A stretch of DNA of 64,000 bases from JACVRW01 sp963813495. Lineage in GTDB: Bacteria; Actinomycetota; Thermoleophilia; Solirubrobacterales; Thermoleophilaceae. The notes beneath the pieces were generated by a model that had not been told where the DNA came from, did not search any database, and saw only the letters and a program-made list of their open reading frames with translations. The translations under genes and the position numbers were made by a program. Positions 1 through 9,678 of this stretch are shown piece by piece (the first letter of the stretch is position 1; every line of letters begins with the position of its first letter). The stretch spans positions 434,001 to 498,000 of the forward strand of contig CAWEZC010000010.1 of the NCBI GenBank assembly GCA_963813495.1, read 5' to 3'.

Positions 1-1128
1 AGGATCGTCGGCGATCTTGAACAGCGGCGCGGGTGCCTCGTTTCGCTCCAGCAGTTCCTGTTTGCGCTCGTCGGCGTCACTGACCATCGTGCGGAACTTG
101 AGCAACCAGAACTCGTTGCCGTGGCGGCCCACCCGCGTCTGGCGGTAGAGCACGCCGCCGGGTGAGCTCAGCTTCACCGCGAGGGCGATGAGCACCAGCG
201 TGGGCGTCAGAACGAAGATCAGCCCGACCCCGACGACGATGTCGAAGACCCGCTTCAACAGCCTCGATGAAGGCGACAGTCCGAAGCCGCGCACGCCGAG
301 TAGCACCTGGCCGCCGAGATCGTCGAACTCCACCGATGTGCCGACGACCTCCAGCATGCGCGGCAGAACGGCCACCCGGACCCCACAGGCGGTGGCCAAG
401 CGAACGGTGTCGACAACGTCCTCGCCGTCCTCATGCCGAGGGGCGACGATTACGCGCTCGACGCGGTGCTGCTCCAGCACCGCCGCCAGCTCGTCGATGG
501 TGCCGAGCAGCTTGTCGGGGGGCTCGGCGCGGTCCGGGCGAGCCGAAACCCGGCCGACCACAGTGGCGCCCAGACGTGGATCCTCCGCCAGCTTGCGCTT
601 GACGAGCGTGGCGGCCGCCGCGTCGCCCACCACCAGCACCCGATCGGGCTCGGTGCTGCGGACCACGATGAATCGCGCCCCCGCCCTGAAGGCGAGCAGC
701 GCTCCGGTAACGGCCCCCCAGAGCAGCAACGGGTGTGAGCGGCCCATGAACTCGATGCCCTGGACGGCCTCCACCAGCAGCACGAACATCGCCGCGACGG
801 CAACGAGCACCGGGGCCTCGTCGAGGGTCGTCTTGTGCAGGACGTACTGATCGCGGTCGTAGAGCCCGGCGGCCTTGCTCAGCAGCAGATAGAAGGGCAG
901 TAGCACCGCCAGCCATAGGGTGAGCCGGGCGTCGCTCAACGCCGCGACCGCGAGCAGGGACACCGTCACAGCCGAGAGGTCGGCGGCGACCAGCGCCAGG
1001 CGCGCCACTCCCTCGCGGCGCCGGGCACGCAGGTGCTGGCCCATCGGCTCGGGGGGCGGATCCGCCACGGCCAGCCGAGCCAGCGTCAGGTCGGCCAGCT
1101 CGGCGTCGGTCAGATGGGTGTCGGGCAT
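1..1128 (-). CDS. Undecaprenyl-phosphate sugar-1-phosphate transferase (PHPT), partial
   Basis: This is a chain-initiating membrane enzyme that transfers a sugar-1-phosphate from an NDP-sugar to undecaprenyl phosphate. The ATG at 1128 opens an uninterrupted frame of 376 codons that runs off the window edge, so the C-terminus is missing. Residues 35-145 contain four hydrophobic segments, followed by a nucleotide-binding-like region (VLVVGDAAAATLVKRKL). After another membrane helix comes the family signature KFRTM close to the window edge. This is the architecture of WbaP/EpsE-type transferases (CoA-binding-like domain plus Bac_transf). The next gene upstream on the same strand encodes the same family and its stop lies 22 bases away, so the two are probably co-transcribed. 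The donor sugar cannot be told from the sequence. Confidence 0.88.
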   Translation of the reverse strand, partial: MPDTHLTDAELADLTLARLAVADPPPEPMGQHLRARRREGVARLALVAADLSAVTVSLLAVAALSDARLTLWLAVLLPFYLLLSKAAGLYDRDQYVLHKTTLDEAPVLVAVAAMFVLLVEAVQGIEFMGRSHPLLLWGAVTGALLAFRAGARFIVVRSTEPDRVLVVGDAAAATLVKRKLAEDPRLGATVVGRVSARPDRAEPPDKLLGTIDELAAVLEQHRVERVIVAPRHEDGEDVVDTVRLATACGVRVAVLPRMLEVVGTSVEFDDLGGQVLLGVRGFGLSPSSRLLKRVFDIVVGVGLIFVLTPTLVLIALAVKLSSPGGVLYRQTRVGRHGNEFWLLKFRTMVSDADERKQELLERNEAPAPLFKIADDP

Positions 1129-1150
1129 GGACTGTTCGGCCTTCGCTCGC

Positions 1151-2640
1151 TCAGTACGCCCCGCGCGCCCCGAAGATCGCCGACACCGTCCGGAACAGGA
1201 TCTTGATGTCCTTGCGCAGGCTGTAGTTCTCCACGTACTCGCGCTCAACGGCCATGCGCTCCTGGAAGTTGAGCTGCCCGCGGCCGTGAACTTGCATAGG
1301 TCCTGTCAAGCCGGGGCGCATCTGCAGGCGGAAGCGCTGCGTCTCGCCGTAACGCTCCACCAGCCACAGTTCCTCGGGGCGTGGCCCCACCAGGCTCATG
1401 TCGCCGCGCAGGACGTTGAGGAGCTGAGGCAGCTCGTCCAGGCTCGTGCGCCGCAGGAAGCGGCCCACGCGGGTGACGCGCGGGTCCTTGCGCAGCTTGA
1501 ACATCGGCTCGGTCAGCTCGTCGACCGAGATGACCTCGGAGATCCGCTCCTCGGCGTCGTGGCACATCGTGCGGAACTTGGCGATCCGGAACGGCCTGCC
1601 GTGGCGCCCGGCGCGCAGCTGGGTGAACAGCGCCGGCCCGCGGGAGTCGAGCCGGACGGCGATCGCGATGAGCACCAGCAGCGGGAACAGCACCACGAGG
1701 GCAGAGACCGAGAGGATCACGTCGAGCGCTCGCTTGATCGCCATCGTCGAGGGCGATGTGCCCCAGGTGCGGTACTCGATCACCGGCATCTCGGCGATGT
1801 GGTTGAGCTCGACCGCCGTGCCGAGCATGGCTCGCATCGGCGGAACCACGCTCAGCTTGATCCCGCCCGAGCGGCAGGCCGAGACCACGTGGGCGAGCGT
1901 GCCCTCATCGAGCTCCGCCACGGCCAGCACCACGCGCTCCACGCGCGCCTCGGCCAGCAGCCATTGGAGGTCCTCCTGGGAGAGCTCGCTCAGGCGCTCG
2001 ACCTCGGCGACGTAGCCCTTGTCGATCGCGCCGTTTCCCTGGCCGTTCCCGTTGCCGTCCCTGCCGTCGCCGGTCGAATACTCCATGACCGACAGGTGGT
2101 GGCCCGGCTCGAGCGCCAGCTTGCGGGCCACGGCATCGGCCAGCGGCCCGGCGCCCAGGACCAGGGCTCGCTCGGGGGGCACGCGGCGGCGCCAGATCGC
2201 TCGTGCCGCTGCCCGCAGGAGGAACGCAGAGGCGAGCGCAACGCGTACAGCGCGATAGCGCCCTCCACGGTGAGCGACTCGTTGGGCAACGCGCGGACGA
2301 AGAACAGCGTCCCGGCCACCGACAGGGTGATCCAATGGAAGATCGCGGGCGCCTCATCGACGGTCAGGTGCCAGATCCTCGGATGGTCGGAGTCGTAGAG
2401 GCCCTCCATCTTGGCGATGACGAGCCACAGGGGGAGGGTCACGAGCGCGACGAGCGGGTCGGTGGTCCCCTCGACCACCGTCATGGCGCCGATCGCGATC
2501 AGGAAGCATCCGACGTCGGCTGCAAACAGCAGTCGTCGTCTTAGCGCATCCTTTCGCGCGGCCGGAGCCCGGCGTGGGAGACCGGCTTCGCCGGTCGGCG
2601 CGGAGGTAGCGCGTCCGTGGGTGGTACCGACGGGCTGCAC
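1151..2640 (-). CDS. Second undecaprenyl-phosphate sugar-1-phosphate transferase, frameshifted
   Basis: This paralogue of the preceding initiating transferase has the same order: N-terminal membrane segments, a Rossmann-like domain (ALVLGAGPLADAVARKL), a late helix and the catalytic Bac_transf domain. The catalytic domain is complete here, with KFRTM, a downstream RVTRVGRFLRRTSLDELPQL segment and GPRPE. The frame breaks once, near 2240: ...EGAIALYA continues in another frame as LASAFLLRAAARAI. One missing base would restore a protein of about 496 residues, so I read this as a sequence error rather than a dead gene. The start is a GTG at 2640, supported by a TATGGT -10-like hexamer 12 bases upstream. 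Two initiators side by side suggest either two glycans or two alternative first sugars. Confidence 0.85.
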
Positions 2641-2652
2641 CTAGGGGAGAGC

Positions 2653-2658
2653 ACCATA
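2653..2658 (-). promoter_or_regulatory. -10-like element TATGGT
   Basis: TATGGT on the minus strand lies 12 bases upstream of the GTG at 2640, with no clear Shine-Dalgarno between them. It is one of a recurring set of TANNNT hexamers placed 6-12 bases from start codons in this window. Confidence 0.3.
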
Positions 2659-2737
2659 GACCAGGCTCCCGAAACGTGTCAGCCAGCCGTCCAAAGATCA
2701 TCCCTGCCGCACGCCCTGCCCGGCTCTTTGATTCGCT

Positions 2738-4238
2738 ATGCGCATCGCCGCAGACGGTCAAACTCTGGACGCCGCGCCGATCGCGGCGGCCGCGGCGGCG
2801 CCTGCGGCGCTCGTCTCGGCGGCGGCCATGGTGATCCTTATCGCCGGCGCGCCGATTGCCTGGCTCTGGCTCACGGTCTGCGCGGCCGCCACGTTGCCGG
2901 TTGCCGTCTGGGGCTTTGCCAGCGGGCGCTTTTTCGAGCCGCTGCCGTTGCTGGCGAGCGTCTGCGCGCTGCTGTTCGTGGTGCGGCCGCTGCAGCTGTT
3001 CAGCGGCTGGCGTGACCTCTACAGCGCTTTTTCGCCCAGCGACCCGATCGACCGGATGGTCCTTCTCGACGGCCAGGAGATGGCGCGTTTCGTCAGCGAG
3101 CGCCTCCAGGAGCCGATCGACAGCGCGTTCGCGCGCGCCACCGGCGCCTGCGCGCTGTTCCTCGTGGCGCTGCTGATCGGCTACCGGCTGGGCCTCGGTG
3201 GCCGCGCGGCGGAACGGCTCGCCGTGCTGCGCGGCCCGACCGGGTCGCTCAACGTCCGCGCCGCGATCGCCGCCTCGCTCCTGATCGGACTGGCCGCGCA
3301 GGCGGTGATCATCGTCCGCAGCGACGGTCCCGCCGCCTCGTTCGAGAACGCCTCGGAGCAGGCCGCCTTGTCGCAGAGCTTCGCGCTTTTCGTCATGGCC
3401 GGGTTCGCCACCGCCGGGCTGATCGTATGGGCCGCCTGGATGCGTCCCCGCAGCAGCCGGGGCTGGGCCGCGTTCCTGTTCAGCGTGTTGAGCGTGTGCG
3501 CCTTTGCGGTGGCCGCCGGGTCGCGCAGCCGGGTGTTCGTGGCCCTGCTGGTCCTGGCGCTGATCGTCCACTACCTGTGGCGCCCCTGGCGCCGGCGCGA
3601 ACTCGCTCTCGCTCTGCTGCTTGGGCTCGCGTTCGTGAGCTCCTTCCTCGTCTTTCGCGAGGTGTCTGAGAGGCGCTCGCTGCGGGAGGCCGCCGAGGTC
3701 GCGCCGCGTCACGTGCTCGACGCCCGGGTGATCCTCAACGACATCACCTCGTTCGACCACGTGGTCTACGCCGACCACGATCTACGGCCGCGAGCGCGAC
3801 CACGAGAACGGCCGTTTCCTGATCGACGGCGTGCGCTCGTTCGTGCCCCGAGCCATCGATTCCGGCAAGCCCGAGGGCGGCGACATCACCTTTCGAAAGG
3901 TGGTCTGGGGGGACACCTTGACCGCCGGGCGCCCACCTACGGCGGTCGGTGACCTCTGGATCGACTTCGGCTTTCCCGGGGTCGCCCTGGGCGGCCTCGT
4001 GGTCGGGCTGCTTGCCCGTGCACTGCTCGGCCTCACGGCCGGGACCGCTGCGGGCCGCGAGTACCGAGCGGCCCTCTATGCGATCGGCTTGATAGTTCTC
4101 TACACGCTCGTGGCGGAGACCTTCTCACTCGCGCTCGGCCTGCTCTTCACGCTGGCCCTGCCCTTCCTAGTGGCGGTGCACGTGTTCGGGCGGCTGCCCG
4201 CCGGACGCGGCTCAACGGCGTCCGGGCCGCCTTCGTGA
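2738..4238 (+). CDS. Oligosaccharide repeat-unit polymerase-like membrane protein (Wzy-type), frameshifted
   Basis: This is a polytopic membrane protein with about eleven hydrophobic segments and one larger polar loop carrying SERRSLREAAEVAPRHVL, followed by a loop ending in RSFVPRAIDSGKPEGGD, then PPTAVGDLWIDFGFPGVA and C-terminal helices. Loops of this kind (a long periplasmic loop, then a G-D-x-(W/Y)-x-x-F-G-x-x-G motif before the last helices) are typical of O-antigen polymerase Wzy proteins, which join repeat units outside the membrane. Sequence similarity in this family is low, so the call rests on topology, that motif and context. The frame breaks at about 3780 (...VVYADHD then IYGRERDHENGRF). 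The stop overlaps the start of the lipoprotein gene at 4235 (GTGA), so the two are probably translated together. Confidence 0.6.
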
Positions 4239-4765
4239 GAGCGTGGATCGCCGCGGTGCTGGCGCTCGGCGCCTGCTGCCTGCCGGGCTGCAGCTTCGGA
4301 GGTGACGAGGTCGCCCAGCGCGTGCAGCAGCCGACGCTGCTGAGCGCTGCGGCGGTGGAGCGCCAGCAAGCCGCGTCGCCCGCCCGGGCGCTGTTCGAGT
4401 GGTGGCGGGCGATGCAGCTCGCCAACTTCCGGTCTGGCGCGCGCCACTACCCGGGGGAGCTGCAGCTCACGCCCGAGCAGCTGGAACGTCAGGTCCGGGT
4501 GGCCACGGGCGCGTTCAGCGCGCGGCCGCTGGTGGTGGAGGTCGACGAGAACGGGAGCCGCGCGACCGTGGCGGTCCTCCTCGAGAACCGGACGCGCGCC
4601 CCGAACGGGCGCGTCGACGTCCTGCGCGTGCCGCGGAGCTTCGAGCTCGTGCGCGAGAACGGGGATTGGCGGCTGGCCGACAACAACTATCTCGAGCGCG
4701 CCGTGCGCGACCAGGAGAGCCTCGCGGAGGCGCTGCGCGGCCAGCAGGGCTCAGCGCAGCCGTGA
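4235..4765 (+). CDS. Small predicted lipoprotein of unknown function
   Basis: The 176-residue protein has a GTG start overlapping the previous stop. Residues 1-20 form a signal peptide ending in a lipobox (LPGC, Cys at about residue 19), so the mature protein should be lipid-anchored outside the membrane. The mature part has no domain I recognise; it is a mixed alpha/beta, hydrophilic region with the segment RSFELVRENGDWRLADNNYL, which resembles the end of small NTF2-like or DUF4878-type extracellular folds. Overlap with the polymerase-like gene suggests an accessory role in glycan assembly, but that is inference. It ends 12 bases before a convergent flippase gene. Confidence 0.7.
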   Translation: MRAWIAAVLALGACCLPGCSFGGDEVAQRVQQPTLLSAAAVERQQAASPARALFEWWRAMQLANFRSGARHYPGELQLTPEQLERQVRVATGAFSARPLVVEVDENGSRATVAVLLENRTRAPNGRVDVLRVPRSFELVRENGDWRLADNNYLERAVRDQESLAEALRGQQGSAQP

Positions 4766-4777
4766 CCGCCTCCGGAG

Positions 4778-6274
4778 TCAGCCGCCAGACACGGGCCGAC
4801 GCGCTCGCCGAGGCCTGGCACCGCGCGCTGTCGAGCGCAGCGCCTGGGCGGCCAGCTCCCGCTCGCCGGGGCTGAGCGCTCCCAGGGCGAGCAGTCCCAG
4901 GCCGCCCGCAGCCAGGCCGGTGAGCCCGGCCACGGCGAGCGTAAGCAGGGCGCCGGCGCCCAGACCGGCGAGCCCCAGATCCACCACTCCCGCGGCCAGC
5001 CAGCCGGCCAGGCAGGCGCCGGCGAAGCGGGCGTAGCGGGCGTCGAAGGGCGAGGCACCGAGCTCGGCCACGGCGCGCCAGGTCCACCAGAGGTTGAACA
5101 GCGCGTAGGCCAGGAGCGTCGCGACGGCGGCCCCCGTGAGCTCCCAGACGCCGGTGAGCACCACCGTTCCCACCAGCAACAGCGGTAGGCCGACCAGCGA
5201 GGAGCGCCAGATCGCGTCGTAGGCTCCGATCGCGCTGAGCGTCGCGTAGCTCACCCCCAGCGCACCCTGCACCCCATAGCCCGCGAACAGGATCCGGAGC
5301 AGCGTCGTGGTGGTCTCCTGCTCGTCGGGGAAGACGATGCGGGCAATCTCGGGTGCGGTGATGAAGCCGATGCCCACCACCAGCAGCGTCGTGAAGGCCG
5401 ACCAGCGGCAGGCCGCCCGATAGAGCGCCACCACGGCCTCGCGAGCACCGCTCACAGCCAGCCGCGTGGCCTCGGGTAGGAAGAACAGGCCGATCGCGAT
5501 CACGAACTGGGCGCTGAACTCGGCCACGCGCAGGGCTACCGAGTAGGTGCCCGCCGGCGCGGCGCCGAGCACGAGGCCGACGATCACCACGTCGAGGTTG
5601 CCGAGCAGTCCCCAGACCACGCCGCCGAGCTGGAGAGCGCCCATGCCGCTCATGTCCGAGGCGCTGTCGGGCAGGTCGCGCATGGCGTGGCGCCAGGTCA
5701 GCACGGCGACCAGTCCGTTGAGCAGCGCGAAGGCCCACAGCACGGTGTCGCCGGACACGTCCGCGCCCAGCGCAAGCCCGGCGATGGCGGCCCGGCCGAG
5801 CGATACCGCGAGGTTGGTGGCCAGCGCGAAACGCCCGGGCTGGTTGCGCGCCCGGAAGACCGAGGCGGCGATCGTCGTGGCCCCCTGGGTCACCGCCAGA
5901 ACGAGCGCAGCGACCACACCCGAGGCGCCGAGGCCTCCCTCGCTGCCGCCCGTGATGACGATCACGGCGGCCAGCACAAAGGGCAGGACCACGGCGAAGC
6001 GCCGGACGGCTCGGATCAGGTCGCCGCGTCCGAAGTCTCCCGCGGCCTCCGCCGAGGCGGCCTGGCGTGCCGTGGCGTCGGCCAGGCCGCTGGTGGCCAG
6101 GGCCGCCCCCAGGACACCGGCGGCCAGGGCGGCGAGCAGCGCCCCCAGCTCGTCGGCACCCAGTCCGCGCACGAGCAGAAGCAGCGTGGCCAGGGTAAGC
6201 GCCCGGGCCAGTATCCACGCCGTCCAGTTGACCGCCGTGCTGCGCCCGACGCGACGCCCGGCGTCGGCGCTCAC
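4778..6274 (-). CDS. Polysaccharide flippase (Wzx/MATE-like, MOP superfamily)
   Basis: This 498-residue integral membrane protein has about 14 hydrophobic segments distributed in the pattern of Wzx/polysaccharide_synt family lipid-linked oligosaccharide flippases: two six-helix bundles plus two. Recognisable family-like stretches are the N-terminal NWTAWILARALTLATLLLLV and the repeated aromatic/charged loops in the middle (LRVAEFSAQFVIAIGLFFLP). It would move undecaprenyl-linked repeat units to the outer face. The GTG start at 6274 follows the stop of the upstream glycosyltransferase at 6276 by one base. A second flippase lies at 42896-44243. Unlike its neighbours this gene is free of frame breaks. 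Confidence 0.82.
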   Translation of the reverse strand: MSADAGRRVGRSTAVNWTAWILARALTLATLLLLVRGLGADELGALLAALAAGVLGAALATSGLADATARQAASAEAAGDFGRGDLIRAVRRFAVVLPFVLAAVIVITGGSEGGLGASGVVAALVLAVTQGATTIAASVFRARNQPGRFALATNLAVSLGRAAIAGLALGADVSGDTVLWAFALLNGLVAVLTWRHAMRDLPDSASDMSGMGALQLGGVVWGLLGNLDVVIVGLVLGAAPAGTYSVALRVAEFSAQFVIAIGLFFLPEATRLAVSGAREAVVALYRAACRWSAFTTLLVVGIGFITAPEIARIVFPDEQETTTTLLRILFAGYGVQGALGVSYATLSAIGAYDAIWRSSLVGLPLLLVGTVVLTGVWELTGAAVATLLAYALFNLWWTWRAVAELGASPFDARYARFAGACLAGWLAAGVVDLGLAGLGAGALLTLAVAGLTGLAAGGLGLLALGALSPGERELAAQALRSTARGARPRRARRPVSGG

Positions 6275-6275
6275 G

Positions 6276-7387
6276 TCAGCGCGCGCCGTGGGCTCGCAGC
6301 ACCTCGCCCAGGCGCTCGCGGAAGCGCTCCTCGGAGAAGCGCTCGGCGCTAAGGCGCAGCGCGTCGGCGTCCCAGCTGCGTCCCGCCAGCTCGCGCACGC
6401 CCGGCGCGGATCTGCTCGGGGTCGGAGCCGTCGCTCACGAGCACCCCGTCCTGGCCCGGGCGCACGATGTCGCGGGCGCCCGCCGCGGTCGGCGGCCAGC
6501 ACCGGGGCACCGGCGGCCAGCGCCTCGACCATCGAGATGCCGAAGTCCTCCTCGCCCACGTGGATGAAGCCGCCGCCGCCGCAAAGCGCTCGGCCAGCTG
6601 CTCCGCGTCAGCCAGCCCTCGAGCTCGACGTTGGCGGGCAGCGCGGCCCGCAGGCGCGACTCGAGCGGCCCGAGGCCGACCATCGTCAGTCGCAGGTCGG
6701 GCAGCTCGCGGAAGGCCTCGGCCACCTCGAGCGGGCGCTTGTAGGAGACCAGCCGGTGGACCCAGAGGAAGCGGGTCGGATCGCGCGGCACGTCACGCGG
6801 GAAGTCGCCGACGGCCACCGGTGGCGGTACCACCACGGCCTCACGCTCGTAGAAGCTCGAGATGCGCTCGGCCACGGCGGTCGAGTTGGCCACGTAGACA
6901 TCGGGTCGCCGCGAGGCCTCGCGGTCCCAGCGCCGCAGCCGGCCGCGCATCGCCCGCAGCGCCGCGCCCTTGACCCCGTTCACCCGGTTCTGCTCGGCGG
7001 CCGGCATCCAGACGTAGCGCATCGGGCGTGTGGCAGTAGCAGACGTGCAGTACGTCCGGCGGGCGTCCGACGCCGGCGGCGCAGGCGTGGGAGGAGCTCA
7101 GCACGAGCTCGTACCCGGACAGGTCGAGGCTGCTCGAAGAAGCGCGGCATGTAGGGCAGCAGCCAGCGCCAGCGGCCCGGGTCGTGTCCGCGCTGGCGCA
7201 CCCCCGGCAGCGCGCCCAGGCGCGACTCGCGCACGATGGCCGAGACCAGCCGCGGGGGCAGTAGCTCGTGGGCGGCGTGGAAGGTGAAGATGTCGGGGTC
7301 GCGGGCGAACAGGTCGAGCATCGCGGCCACCGTGCGCTCGGCCCCGTGGTAGCCCTGGAACCAGTCGTGCACCAGCGCCGTGCGCAT
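6276..7387 (-). CDS. GT4 family glycosyltransferase, several frameshifts
   Basis: This retaining GT-B glycosyltransferase is spread over several frames. The N-terminus (MRTALVHDWFQGYHGAERTV) carries the GT4 acceptor-domain start GxxGAE; the middle contains HVCYCHTPDALR (a family His motif), YVANSTAVAERI, VVPPPV and FLWVHRLVSYKRPLEVAEAF (the nucleotide-sugar K residue). The C-terminal domain has the E-x7-E motif EDFGISMVEALAAGAPV. The end is SEERFRERLGEVLRAHGAR with a TGA at 6276-6278. Breaks fall near 7130, 7030, 6600, 6480 and 6400; with them corrected the protein is about 370 residues, normal for the family. The number of breaks in one kilobase makes sequence error the likeliest explanation, but pseudogenisation is not excluded. 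Confidence 0.75.
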
Positions 7388-7450
7388 GGTGAGCGGCTCG
7401 GCGGGCGCGGGCGGGGCTGGGGGTGACGGGCAGCGTTGCGGGCCGGCTGC

Positions 7451-8447
7451 TCACGCAGATTCCAACTCCGCGGCCTGATACTCGGTGTAGCCCTTGTGGC
7501 GCTGCAGCGCGCGCCGGAAGCCGAGCGGCTTGGGCAGCCGCACGGCGCGGCGGTGGGAGCGCCCGCGGCGCCGGTAGCTGCGCCACTCGCGCAAGCCCGC
7601 CAGGCGGCCGCGCAGGGGCGCCAGCGTGCGCCCGGCCACCGAGGTGAAGATCACGTAGGCCGTGTCGTAGGCCACCATCCAGGGCCCGTTCAGCCAGAGC
7701 ATCTCGGTGGAGGCGTTCTTGGCCAGCGTGCGCACGCGATTGCGTCCCACCAGATAGAGCTTGGCCGGAGAGCCGTGCTGGGCGGTGGCCGAGTGGTGGT
7801 GGTAGACCACGGCCCTGGGCGCGTACAGCGCCCTCCAGCCGTGAGCCTGGGCGCGCCAGGCGAGGTCGGCATCCTCGAAGAACGCGAAGAAGGTCTCGTC
7901 GAATCCGCCCACTTGGTCGAGCATCGCGCGCCGGAAGATCGCCGCACCGCCCGTGGCCCCGAAGACTTCGTACGGGCTCGCGCTCGGGATGGTCGCTGAC
8001 CCGCGTGCCCACCAGGCGGTCGGCCGCGATGCCCAGGCGGTCGAGCTCCAACCCGGCCGAGTTGAGCACGGCCCGCCGGTCGGCGAAGCGCATCTGCGCC
8101 GCCACCGAGCCGATGCGCTCGTCTACGCGTCCGGCGTCGAGCATCAGCGCCACCGCGTCCGGCTCGACCGTCGTGTCGTTGTTGAACACGGCGATCCACT
8201 CGCCGCGGCTCTCGGCCACCCCGCGAGCCACGCCGCCGGCGAAGCCCTCGTTGCGCTCGAGCGAGACCACCCGCACCTCGGGAAAGCGCTCGCGCACGAG
8301 CTCGACCGAGCCGTCCTGCGAGCCGTTGTCGACGACGATCACCTCGGTGTCCTCGTCGACGGCCCGGAGGGCGCGCTCGAGCGACTGCAGGCACATGCGC
8401 AGCAGGTTGCGCCGCTCGTGGTTGACGATGATCGCGGACACGGCCAC
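7451..8447 (-). CDS. GT2 family glycosyltransferase (rhamnosyltransferase-like), frameshifted
   Basis: This is an inverting GT-A glycosyltransferase. The N-terminus has VSAIIVNHERRNLLRMCL, then VIVVDNGSQDGSVELV, the metal-binding region FNNDTTVEPDA, and, after a frame break near 7975, GGFDETFFAFFEDADLAWRA. This last motif, with EDAD, is the catalytic-base region typical of the GT2 rhamnosyltransferase group. The C-terminus has a hydrophobic helix (WMVAYDTAYVIFTSVAG). A GTG at 8447 or 8441 is the possible start. No stop codon separates it from the upstream GT4 frame, so the two may be one GT4-GT2 fusion like the one at 11239-13339. Confidence 0.78.
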
Positions 8448-9678
8448 GCCGGTGCGCGGGCGCGCGCCGTTGCCAGCGCGCCAGGCTGCGGCCGGCGACG
8501 ATCGGCTCGTCCTCGGCGAGCACGTCGCCGATCGCTGCGTCGGTGAGCCGGGCGCTGCGATCCCAGTTGAAGTAGGCGGCCCGCTCGATGCCCGCCCGCA
8601 CCAGGCGCTCGCGCACCGCCTCATCGGTGGCGGCGCTGAGCAGGGCGTCGCCGAGCGCCGCGTCGTCGTCGGGATCGATCAGCAGGGCGGCGTCGCCGCA
8701 GGTCTCGGGCAGGGCCGTGCGGTTGGCCGCCACCACGGGCACGCCGCTGGCCATCGCCTCGAGCACCGGCAGGCCGAAGCCCTCGTAGAGCGAGGGCATG
8801 GCCAGCGCCAGCGCTCCCGCGTAGAGGCCGGGCAGGGCACCGTCGTCCACGTAGCCGAGCGCCCGCAGCGGAGGCGTCTCGCCGGGGCGCATGTAGGCAC
8901 GTCCCGAGCCGGCGGAGACGAGCTCGATGCCCTCCCTCTCCAGCCGGTCGCGCACGTCGGCCAGCGAGGCCAGGTTCTTGCGGGCGATGCGCGTGCCCAC
9001 CACCAGGATGTAGGGCCGCTCGAGCCCGTAGGCGCGGCGCACGGGCTCCACGTCGGCGTCCGGGGAGAAGCGGCTGTCGACGCCGTTGGGCACCACGACT
9101 ATGCGGGCCGGGTCGACGTCGAGACCCTCGGCCAGCTCGCGCCGCGAGAACTCCGAGGGGGCGATCACGCGCCGGGCGCGCTGGGCCAGCAGCGGCATCA
9201 TGTGCTTCTGGTAGGAGGCGTAGACCGCCGAATACCAGCCCGGATGGCGCAGGGCGGCGAGGTCGTGGAGGACCACGACGGTCCGCCGCGAGGCCACGGG
9301 GGCGAGGTTGGCCGGGCAATAGAGCAGGCGCGCCTGGCGCGATGCGGTGGGCAGCAGGGCCTGCTCCCACAGGTGGCCGGCGCGGTAGGCGAGCGCGGTG
9401 GGCGGCCGGGCCACGGCGTAGCGCGCCGGGTTGAGCCGGGGCAGCCGCGCCGCCATCTCCATCGTCACGCGCTCCACGCCGCCGATCTCGCGCCGGGCGG
9501 CGGCGCGCGCGTTGATCAGGACCGGCGCTTCGCGTCCGCGCGACCGCGTGAGCCGCGCTCCCGTTGGAGCCGGGCTCGACGCTTCCGGCCTCAGCGTCCG
9601 GCGCGTGTGGTCGCGGAGACGGTCGTGCTCAAGCGTGAGCCTCGGATCGGTTGGCTTGCGCCACGGGGGAGTCGTCAT
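8448..9678 (-). CDS. GT4 family glycosyltransferase, possibly fused to the next GT2
   Basis: This is a GT-B mannosyl/glucosyltransferase-like protein. Its N-terminal domain has the motif EIGGVERVTMEMAARLP, followed by LYCPANLAPV, VVLHDLAALRHPGW, VIAPSEFSRRELA, VVVPNGVDSRF (donor domain) and VGTRIARKNLASL (Arg/Lys donor-phosphate contacts). The E-x7-E motif is PSLYEGFGLPVLEAMASGVP. The frame is uninterrupted from the ATG at 9678 down to the junction. No stop is seen before the GT2 domain begins in another frame; one deleted base near 8460 would give a continuous GT4-GT2 protein. The ATG overlaps the stop of the polymerase/ligase gene (ATGA), showing translational coupling. The first 50 residues are Arg-rich and poorly conserved in style, so the true start may be internal. 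Confidence 0.8.

Noticed and set aside
920..2398. Long plus-strand open frame opposite the sugar-phosphate transferases
   Set aside because: The translation is His/Arg/Gln-rich without any domain, while the opposite strand encodes a clear transferase.
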